A stretch of 31,634 nt of DNA from CBDUUP01 sp965370435 (lineage in GTDB: Bacteria; Chloroflexota; Anaerolineae; Anaerolineales; UBA11579). How positions within the stretch are numbered: the first letter of the stretch is position 1; each line of letters opens with the position of its first letter. Both the position numbers and the translations under genes were made by a program. Location: contig CBDUUP010000009.1 of assembly GCA_965370435.1 (NCBI GenBank), positions 1 to 31,634 on the forward strand, given 5' to 3'. Below are positions 22,846 through 29,307 of the stretch, one piece after another. Below the pieces are notes generated by a model, which saw nothing but the letters and a program-made list of their open reading frames with translations, was not told where the DNA came from and made no database searches.

Positions 22846-25230
22846 TCACCCCTCCCTCAACTTCGCCACCGTCACCCCCTCCCCTCCCTCGCTGGGCTGG
22901 CCCGGCTCGAAGGATTTGATCTGGGCGTGGCCGCTCAACGCCTCCCGGACCGCCTTGCGCAGGCGGCCGGTGCCTTTACCGTGGATGATGCGGACGAAGG
23001 GCATCCCGGCCAGGTAGGCGGCGTCCAGGTAGCGTTCCAGGGCTTCCAGGGCGTCCTCCACCCGCTGGCCGCGGATATCTAGCTCTATGCTGGGGGCGGA
23101 GAGGTCTATATCTCGGAAGCTGGTTGGCGATGCGGTCGGGGTTTCTTCAACTTGCGGGCTGGCTGCCAGTTCCAGGTCGGCTAGGCGTGCCCGGACCCGT
23201 AAGACGCCAAGCTGCACCTCGGCCTCCTCCTCGCTCAGGGCGTTGACCACCCCCTCCTGTCCCAGGGTGCGCAGGATTACCTTGTCGCCCAGGCGGATCG
23301 GGCGGGTTCGCCGGGCCACCTGGGGGTCGGGGCCCCGGCGGATCACCGGCTCCTGAACCGTCTCCTCCAGTTCGCCGACTTCTTCCTCGACCGTCTTGAG
23401 CACGTCCAGCGGCTGCCGGGCCTGGGAGAGCTGGCGGCGCAGTTTGCCCAGTTCCTTGTCCAGGGCCTCGATCTGGGCGGCCGATTCCTTGCGGGCTATC
23501 TCCATAATCTCCCGGCGTTCGTCCTCGATCTTGTCCAGGCGTCCGGCCAATTCAGCGCGCAGGCTTTCGGCCTCCCGTTGGGCTTCTTCGGCGGCGGCGC
23601 GGGCGCTGCGGGCCTGGTCGCGTTGGCGGTGGATCTCGTCCAATAAATCCTCGGCCCGCAGATCGTCGGGGTCTATCTCGGTGCGGGCCGACTCCACCAA
23701 CTCCTCCGGCAGGCCCAATCGCTGAGCGATGGACAGGGCGTTGGAGCGTCCCGGCAGGCCCAGGGTGAGATGGTAGGTGGGGCGCAGGGACTCCATATCG
23801 AATTCCACGCTGGCGTTGACGATGCCGGGGGTGGCGTGGGCGTAGGCTTTGAGTTCGGGGTAATGGGTGGCGACCAGGATGGTGATGCCCCGCTGGAGCA
23901 GGTGGGTGAGGATCGCCCTCGCCAGCGCAGACCCCTCCTGGGGGTCGGTGCCGGCTCCCAGTTCGTCCAGGATCACCAGGGATTTCTCGTCCGCTTCAGC
24001 CAGGATGCGGATGATGTTGGTGATGTGCCCGGAGAAGGTGGACAGGGACTGCTCGATGGACTGCTCGTCGCCGATGTCGGCGTAGATATTGTCGAAGATG
24101 CTCAACTCCGAGCCGGACTGGGCGGGGATGTGCAAACCGGACTGGGCCATCAAGGCCAGCAGGCCGACGGTCTTGAGGGTGACGGTCTTGCCGCCGGTGT
24201 TGGGGCCGGTGATGAGCAGGGCGTAGGTCTGGGGGTAGAATTCCACGTCAATGGGGACCACCGTCTCGGGGTCCAGCAGGGGGTGGCGGGCGTGGAAAAT
24301 TTTGATGGTGACGCCGGGATGGGGGGACTTTGGGCGGGGGTGAAAATCATGCAAGACCGGCTCGGAGGCCCGGATAGCCAGAGCGTACTTGGCCTTGGCG
24401 AAGGCCAGGTCCAACTCGGCCAGGACCTCAACCGCGGCGATGATCAGGGGGGCTTGCTCGCCGACCAGGTCGGAGAGTTCGGCCAGGATGCGGCGTTCCT
24501 CGTCGCGCTCGGCCAATTGCAGCTCGCGGTACTTGTTGTTGAGTTCGACCACCGCCAGCGGCTCCACAAAGAGGGTGGCCCCGGAAGCGGACTGGTCGTG
24601 GACGACCGCTTTCACCCGGCCCTTGGCGTCGGCCCGCAGGGGCAGCACGTAGCGGCCGTCCCGCTGAGTGACCAGCGAATCCTGCAAATAGGGGCTGATG
24701 TCGGGGTTGTTGAGCATGCGCTGCATGCGGGTCAGCACCCGGTCGTGGGCGGCGCGCATTTCCTTGCGGATTTTGCCCAGCTTGGGGGAGGCGGTGTCGA
24801 GAATCTCGCTCCGGTCGGAGATGGCCTTGGAGATGGCGTCCACCAGGCCCAAAGGGGGCGGCAGTTGGGCGGCCAGGTCAAATAGGTTGGGGGCCTGCCG
24901 CTCCAGCTTCTCGAAGATGCGGCCCAGAGTGCGGGCCGAGATCAAGGTGGCCTTCACGTCCAGCAGTTCGGGGGGTTGGAGGACCATGCTCCGGGCCGCG
25001 GCGTCGGCCTGTTCACGTACGTCCCTGGCCCCGCCAACCGACATATCGTTGTGGGAGTCGAGCAGCAGGCGGGCCTCGCCGGTCTCGGCCAGGAGGCGGC
25101 GGGCTTCGTCCAGATGGGTGGTGGGGCGCAGGTTGCGCGCCAACTCCCCCGAGGCGCTGAAGGCGGTGTACCCAACCAGGCGTTCCAGGATTTTGTCGTA
25201 TTCCAGCGTGTGGAGAACTTTGTCGTCCAT
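22846..25230 (-). CDS. mutS2: endonuclease MutS2 / ribosome-associated ATPase
   Basis: MutS2 of 794 aa, full length. It is an ATPase with a clamp and a nuclease tail; known members suppress recombination and/or split collided ribosomes. Seen here: MutS core and lever regions about 1-310, Walker A GPNTGGKT at 342-349, Walker B LVILDELGAGTDP at 418-430, a long Glu/Arg-rich coiled coil about 505-620, a KOW-like strand block (RLGDKVILRTLGQEGVV) near 655, and a C-terminal Smr domain from 715 with LDIR (717-720) and HGKGTG (750-755). The mismatch-recognition domain of MutS is absent, as expected. ATG at 25230; no strong ribosome site precedes it. Lone gene, GC-rich. Confidence 0.96.
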   Translation of the reverse strand: MDDKVLHTLEYDKILERLVGYTAFSASGELARNLRPTTHLDEARRLLAETGEARLLLDSHNDMSVGGARDVREQADAAARSMVLQPPELLDVKATLISARTLGRIFEKLERQAPNLFDLAAQLPPPLGLVDAISKAISDRSEILDTASPKLGKIRKEMRAAHDRVLTRMQRMLNNPDISPYLQDSLVTQRDGRYVLPLRADAKGRVKAVVHDQSASGATLFVEPLAVVELNNKYRELQLAERDEERRILAELSDLVGEQAPLIIAAVEVLAELDLAFAKAKYALAIRASEPVLHDFHPRPKSPHPGVTIKIFHARHPLLDPETVVPIDVEFYPQTYALLITGPNTGGKTVTLKTVGLLALMAQSGLHIPAQSGSELSIFDNIYADIGDEQSIEQSLSTFSGHITNIIRILAEADEKSLVILDELGAGTDPQEGSALARAILTHLLQRGITILVATHYPELKAYAHATPGIVNASVEFDMESLRPTYHLTLGLPGRSNALSIAQRLGLPEELVESARTEIDPDDLRAEDLLDEIHRQRDQARSARAAAEEAQREAESLRAELAGRLDKIEDERREIMEIARKESAAQIEALDKELGKLRRQLSQARQPLDVLKTVEEEVGELEETVQEPVIRRGPDPQVARRTRPIRLGDKVILRTLGQEGVVNALSEEEAEVQLGVLRVRARLADLELAASPQVEETPTASPTSFRDIDLSAPSIELDIRGQRVEDALEALERYLDAAYLAGMPFVRIIHGKGTGRLRKAVREALSGHAQIKSFEPGQPSEGGEGVTVAKLREG

Positions 25231-25311
25231 TGCGGGGGAAGTTTACCATGATTGGAGTCTTAGTGGTTGGTCAGGGTATTGCCTCCTCTGCTTCCTAGCT
25301 CCTCTGCTCCC

Positions 25312-25340
25312 TTGTCTCCCCGACCATTCCAGGCTATAGT
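25312..25340 (+). promoter_or_regulatory. sigma-70 type promoter of 25377-26168
   Basis: TTGTCT (25312-25317), 17 nt spacer, TATAGT (25335-25340), about 30 nt before the ATG at 25377. Confidence 0.6.
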
Positions 25341-25376
25341 ATGGGGGTTATTCGGTCTAATATGAAGGAGATTATT

Positions 25377-26168
25377 ATGGAACGGTCACGGTTGCGAATT
25401 TTGCTCACTTGTTTGGCTGCCTTGCTCATCGTCGCGCTGGCATGCGGCGAGTCGATCCCCACCCCCACGGCGAACGCCGATGCGGTCGCCACTGCGGTTG
25501 CGGCCACCTATACGGCCGCGGCCGGAGGCGGCGGCGCGGTAGCAACAACTCCGGTTGCGGTGGGAGCCACGGCGACCAACACCCTCCTGGACCCAACCCA
25601 AACGCTGACCTTGACCATTCCGGCAATGGCTACGGCCTCGGCCACGACAACGGCCACCAATTCCCCGCCGCCGGGCGGCGTCAGCCTGAACTGCGACGGG
25701 ACCTACCAGAAAGTGCGCATCACCGACGGAGGCGCATCCGGCAAGACCGTCTCGGTGGACAACTGGGTTGGAGGCAATTGGGTCAACGTCTGGAACCTGG
25801 ACGGCGGCGACCCCATGATCCGCCAGATATTGCCGGAGGCCGGGTATTACCAGTTCGGCGGCTGCCAGAACCTGGTCATCGTCCCCCTGCGCCACTCCAA
25901 GCCCCACGTCTACTTCGAGTTGAGCATCCACGTCTGGAACGGGGGCGGAATGACCCAGGTTTACTATCACGAGGGCGCTTACGGCGAATGGACGAAGAAC
26001 GGCGACGTGATTGAATTCCTCTGGGCCAGCGCGATGGGCAGCGTCAACAACGGCCCTCTGGAAGCCTGCGAATGGACTACCTTGTATCACACCTGGGACG
26101 GCAGCGCCTTCATCCTGACCGGCTCGCAGATTGATACAGTTCCGAATTGCGTGATCACGGTACCCTAA
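25377..26168 (+). CDS. secreted lipoprotein with Ala/Thr-rich linker
   Basis: Predicted 263 aa lipoprotein of unknown function. The ATG at 25377 (MERSRLRILL) follows AAGGAG by 7 nt; upstream in-frame starts have no site. Signal peptide ends in a VALAC lipobox with Cys23. Residues 27-105 are a low-complexity Thr/Ala/Pro linker (ADAVATAVAATYTAAAGGGG), typical of surface-displayed proteins in this group. The C-terminal 150 residues form a beta-rich domain beginning SLNCDGTYQKVRI with paired Cys (NCDG, GGCQN, EACEW, PNCVI) and several W residues. Resembles no family I can name. It has its own promoter, divergent from mutS2. Confidence 0.85.
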   Translation: MERSRLRILLTCLAALLIVALACGESIPTPTANADAVATAVAATYTAAAGGGGAVATTPVAVGATATNTLLDPTQTLTLTIPAMATASATTTATNSPPPGGVSLNCDGTYQKVRITDGGASGKTVSVDNWVGGNWVNVWNLDGGDPMIRQILPEAGYYQFGGCQNLVIVPLRHSKPHVYFELSIHVWNGGGMTQVYYHEGAYGEWTKNGDVIEFLWASAMGSVNNGPLEACEWTTLYHTWDGSAFILTGSQIDTVPNCVITVP

Positions 26169-26191
26169 GCCTGTCCTGCATTTGTCCTGCA

Positions 26192-26290
26192 ATGTCCTGA
26201 GCCTGTCGAAGGAAGCCTGTCGAAGGAAGCCTGTCGAAGGAAGCTTGTCCTGAGCTTGTCGAAGGATCGAAGGAAGCCTGTCGAAGGAAT
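26192..26290. repeat. GGAAGCCTGTCGAA tandem repeat
   Basis: About five imperfect 14 bp units (CCTGTCGAAGGAAG) with interspersed TGTCCTGAGC[CT]TGTCGAAGG. Lies in the gap after the lipoprotein gene. Not a CRISPR: no spacers of uniform length. The TCCTGAGCCTGTCGAAGG type is a widely dispersed bacterial intergenic repeat. Confidence 0.75.
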
Positions 26291-26337
26291 GGGGAGGCCG
26301 CCATTTATTAGAATAACCTTAAAATTTTCAAATCCCC

Positions 26338-26366
26338 TTGCTTTTTTGGGTGAAATCGTGTATTAT
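26338..26366 (+). promoter_or_regulatory. sigma-70-like promoter in the convergent gap
   Basis: TTGCTT (26338-26343), 17 nt spacer, TATTAT (26361-26366). Predicted start about 26373, which is the first base of a 15 bp hairpin. No plus-strand gene follows for 1.6 kb. Confidence 0.45.
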
Positions 26367-26372
26367 ATGGGT

Positions 26373-26409
26373 GACAGCGTCTGGGTGCCCCCCTCACTCA
26401 GGCGTTGTC
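26373..26409 (+). ncRNA. candidate structured transcript: 15 bp hairpin
   Basis: Arms 26373-26387 (GACAGCGTCTGGGTG) and 26395-26409 (CACTCAGGCGTTGTC) pair over 15 positions including three G-U pairs in the plus-strand RNA, with a C-rich 7 nt loop. The G-U pairs would be A-C mismatches in the minus-strand RNA, so the plus strand is favoured. An RNA reading on would be antisense to the end of the aminotransferase gene. It could instead be a simple convergent-gap hairpin. Confidence 0.35.
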
Positions 26410-26429
26410 ATTTAAATTAAGCCCCCCAA

Positions 26430-27692
26430 TTATTTCCCCGCGATCTCAGTCAACCCATCCTTGAAGCGGTCAAGCTCTTCCAGAGTATTGTAATGAACCG
26501 CGCCCACCCGCACCATCCCCCCGCTTTCCTCAACTCCCAGTCTCTCCGTGACGGCCAAAGCATAGTAGTTGCCGTCCCAGACATAGATGCCCGCCTCCCC
26601 TAGCTGTTCGGCGACCTGGCGCGGGGCCTGGCCTTCCAGGTTGAAGGCGAAGGTGGGCACACGCTTTTCGACCTGGCGCGGGTCGGCGTTGCCGTAGAGG
26701 CGCAATCCGGGGACCGACGGCAGGAACTCCAGCATGGCCCGGCTGATCTCGTATTCGTAGGCTCGGATGGCGGCCATGGCTTGTTTGAGATGCAGGGCGC
26801 GCCCGCTGTAACGCTGGCTGTACTTCTCGGCGTAGGCTTCCCCATAAGTGACGCCCAGCCATTCCAGGTATTCCAGCGCACCCAGAATCCCGGCGATGCC
26901 TTCGTGGTTCTGGGTGCCGGTCTCGAATTTCCGGGGGGGAGATTGGGGCGCGGGGCGCAATTGGTATGCGCCCAGGCTGTCGAGTAAATCATAACGCCCA
27001 TAGAGAATCCCCATGTGCGGCCCGAAGAATTTGTAGGCCGAGACGGCCAGAAAATCGCAGCCCAATTGCTGCACGTCAATCGGCCCGTGAGGGCCATACT
27101 GCACCGCGTCCACGAAGACCAGCGCGCCAGCCTCTTTCGCCATGCGGGTGATTTTTTTGACCGGGTTGAGGGTTCCCAGGGCGTTGGAGGCGTAGCCCAC
27201 CGCCACCAGCTTGGGGCGGTCTTCCAGGGCGGCTTCCAGGTCCTCTATCTTGAGCGCGCCGTCCTCCACGTCGAAATCCACCTGGCGTACCTTGCAGCCC
27301 CGGGCCGCGGCGATCTGCATCCAGGGGGAGATGTTGGCGTCGTGGTCCAGACGGGTGACGACCAGGGTGTCGCCCTTCTCCAGGGTGTCGGCGATGGAGC
27401 GGCTGAGGTTGTAGGTCAGGGTGGTCATGTTGGGGCCGAAGACGATCTCCTCCGGGCGAGCCGCGTTGAGGAAGTCGGCCGCCGCGGCGCGGGCCTCAGC
27501 CAGGATTGCGTCGGAGGCCTGGGCGGTGGGGAAAGCGCCGCCCAGGTTGGCGTTATGTTCGGTCAGATAGGCGGTCATGCGGTCGAGGGTCGCCTGGGCG
27601 ACCTGGGTCCCTCCGGGCGCATCGAAGAAAATATCGCCAGTCTGCTGAAGGGCGGGGAACTGCTTTCGGATGGTGGAGAGGTCGAGGGGCAT
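26430..27692 (-). CDS. class V aminotransferase, cysteine-desulfurase-like, no catalytic Cys
   Basis: PLP enzyme of 420 aa of the SufS/IscS-like class V family, closest in style to the group annotated as cysteine desulfurase-like proteins. Seen: FFDAPGGTQVAQATLDRM (22-39), H117 over the PLP ring (LDHDAN), D195 (VDAVQYGPHG), and PLP lysine K221 in SAYKFFGPHMG. In true desulfurases a cysteine in the C-terminal loop (HHCAQP type) attacks the substrate; here the corresponding region reads YVWDGNYYALAV and there is no Cys after residue 212. It is thus unlikely to be a persulfide-forming desulfurase and may be a lyase or other PLP enzyme. ATG at 27692 has GGAG 6 nt upstream. No Isc/Suf scaffold gene nearby. 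Confidence 0.9.
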   Translation of the reverse strand: MPLDLSTIRKQFPALQQTGDIFFDAPGGTQVAQATLDRMTAYLTEHNANLGGAFPTAQASDAILAEARAAAADFLNAARPEEIVFGPNMTTLTYNLSRSIADTLEKGDTLVVTRLDHDANISPWMQIAAARGCKVRQVDFDVEDGALKIEDLEAALEDRPKLVAVGYASNALGTLNPVKKITRMAKEAGALVFVDAVQYGPHGPIDVQQLGCDFLAVSAYKFFGPHMGILYGRYDLLDSLGAYQLRPAPQSPPRKFETGTQNHEGIAGILGALEYLEWLGVTYGEAYAEKYSQRYSGRALHLKQAMAAIRAYEYEISRAMLEFLPSVPGLRLYGNADPRQVEKRVPTFAFNLEGQAPRQVAEQLGEAGIYVWDGNYYALAVTERLGVEESGGMVRVGAVHYNTLEELDRFKDGLTEIAGK

Positions 27693-27863
27693 ATTGACTC
27701 CGGGGGGTAGGAGATGGGTGGAAGTTATGAAGTCATAAGGGCCGGCAGGAGATTTTGAGAGAGTTGACCCAAGCCAAATAATACCCTGAAACACATAGAT
27801 AGGAAAGTGTTGGCCTGGTCTGAAGTCCCAACAGAACTGTAAGGGTTTATTTCCAACATTTCA

Positions 27864-27970
27864 CCACAGAGACACAGAGATCGCCGCTTCGCTTAGAGAG
27901 AAAAACTTATAGATATGATAAAAATCTACGATTCTCCCTAAGCGCAGCGACTTTCTCTGTGTCTCTGTGG
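27864..27970. repeat. palindromic CCACAGAGACACAGAGA element
   Basis: Outer arms CCACAGAGACACAGAGA (from 27864) and its complement TCTCTGTGTCTCTGTGG (to 27970) are perfect; inner arms around TCGCCGCTTCGCTTAGAGAGA and TCTCCCTAAGCGCAGCGA are imperfect. The about 107 bp unit is MITE-like in shape. Related to the half copy at the left edge and, in style, to 4608-4665. The rest of the 27693-28012 gap holds nothing recognisable. Confidence 0.75.
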
Positions 27971-28012
27971 TAATATAAACACCCCCAAGCACTGGCATTT
28001 TTGGCCCTCTCG

Positions 28013-28041
28013 TTGTATACTTTTCAATATCATATTATAAA
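28013..28041 (+). promoter_or_regulatory. sigma-70-like promoter of dnaN
   Basis: TTGTAT (28013-28018), 17 nt spacer, TATAAA (28036-28041). The predicted start, near 28048, is only about 5 nt before the ATG at 28053, so the mRNA may be almost leaderless; an AAGG at 28040-28043 would then lie outside it. Confidence 0.5.
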
Positions 28042-28052
28042 GGTCTGAACAC

Positions 28053-29192
28053 ATGAAAATATCCGTATCGCAAGATAAGCTCGCCCATGGCCTGAGCATT
28101 GTCTCCCGGGCGGTTTCCCCACGCAGTACGCTGCCGGTGCTGGGAAACATTCTGATGGCAACCGATAATGGCCGCCTGCGCCTTTCGGCCACCAACCTGG
28201 AACTGGGCGTCACCTGTTGGATCGGGGTGAAGATCGAAGAGGAGGGTTCTACCACCGTGCCGGCGCGCACCTTCGTTGACCTGGTCAGCACCCTGCCCAG
28301 CGACCGGGTGGATATGGAACTCACCACCAAAACCCAATCGCTGAACGTGCGCTGCGGTAACTCCGACACGGATATAAAGTGCATAGACTCACAGGAATTC
28401 CCCCCCATGCCGACGCCCGACCTGGACGGCGGAGTGAAGTTCAACGTTGCCGATTTGAAAGAGATGATCCACCAGGTGGTTTTTGCCGCCTCCACCGACG
28501 ATGCCCGGCCGATCCTGACCGGGGTGCTGATGACGATAGAAGATAACCACGTCATCCTGGCCGCCGCCGACGGATTCCGCCTTTCGGTGCGCAATGCGGA
28601 ACTTTCCTCCAGTGTGGAGCAACCCATCAGCGCCGTTATCCCCGGCCGCGCCTTGAGCGAACTGAGCCGCATCGCCAGCGACGGCGAAGAAGAAGTGACC
28701 ATGGTCCTGCCGCCGGGACGCGGCCAGGCCATCTTCCGCATGAAGGACGTGGAATTGGTCTCCCAATTGATCGAGGGCGCTTTCCCCGAATACCAACAGA
28801 TCATCCCTCCCAGCCACAACACCCGCACAGTGCTATCCACTTCCGCTTTGCTAAAAGCCTGCCAGCAAGCTGAGATCTTCGCCCGGGAGAGTTCGCACAT
28901 CGCCCGGGTCAGCATTACGCCTGGCGAAGGGGGCGATCTGCAATCCGGCATAGTGCAGATTTCGGCCCAATCGGAGGAGACTGGCTCCAACGAGACCGTG
29001 GTGGATGCCAGCGTCGACGGCCCCCCGATCCTGATCGCTTTCAACGTCCGATTCCTGCGCGAGGCCCTGGACGTCATTCAGACCCCCAACGTTGCGCTGG
29101 AGACCTCCGCTGCGGCCAGCCCTGGCGTGCTGCGCCCGGTGGGAGATGACGATTTCCTGCACGTCATTATGCCAATGCACCTGGGTAGTTAA
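28053..29192 (+). CDS. dnaN: DNA polymerase III sliding clamp beta subunit
   Basis: Ring-shaped processivity clamp of the replicase, 379 aa, full length. Three successive clamp domains are visible: MKISVSQDKLAHGLSIVSRA with LPVLGNILM (about 1-125), a second starting near FNVADLKEMIHQVVFAAS with RPILTGVLM (about 128-250), and a third with FPEYQQIIPPSHNTR opening at about 243-258 and ending VIMPMHLGS, the usual VMPM[RH]L end. FP-x-[YV] at the domain 2/3 border and the C-terminal residues build the peptide-binding pocket. It is a single-gene unit with its own promoter and terminator, not next to dnaA or recF, so the window need not contain the origin. Confidence 0.97.
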   Translation: MKISVSQDKLAHGLSIVSRAVSPRSTLPVLGNILMATDNGRLRLSATNLELGVTCWIGVKIEEEGSTTVPARTFVDLVSTLPSDRVDMELTTKTQSLNVRCGNSDTDIKCIDSQEFPPMPTPDLDGGVKFNVADLKEMIHQVVFAASTDDARPILTGVLMTIEDNHVILAAADGFRLSVRNAELSSSVEQPISAVIPGRALSELSRIASDGEEEVTMVLPPGRGQAIFRMKDVELVSQLIEGAFPEYQQIIPPSHNTRTVLSTSALLKACQQAEIFARESSHIARVSITPGEGGDLQSGIVQISAQSEETGSNETVVDASVDGPPILIAFNVRFLREALDVIQTPNVALETSAAASPGVLRPVGDDDFLHVIMPMHLGS

Positions 29193-29226
29193 CATATATC
29201 TACAACTAAACACGAAACTATTTCAG

Positions 29227-29270
29227 GGTTTGTCTTGGCGGTAAATCGTTGGGACAAACCTCTTTTTATA
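29227..29270 (+). terminator. Rho-independent terminator of dnaN
   Basis: GGTTTGTC (29227-29234) pairs with GACAAACC (29253-29260), followed by TCTTTTTATA. Begins 35 nt after the dnaN stop. Confidence 0.85.
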
Positions 29271-29307
29271 ACTACATTTCTACAGGAAAACCTTCCGGTA
29301 CTGTAGT

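Noticed and set aside
23770..24885. Plus-strand open frame of 371 codons
   Set aside because: Antisense to mutS2; product is Gly/Gln/Val/His-rich low complexity caused by GC-rich codon bias.
26192..26290. Possible CRISPR array
   Set aside because: Repeat units are 14 bp and contiguous, without spacers, and there are no cas genes.
27938..29077. Minus-strand open frame of 379 codons
   Set aside because: Antisense shadow of dnaN; product is Ser/Arg-rich without motifs.
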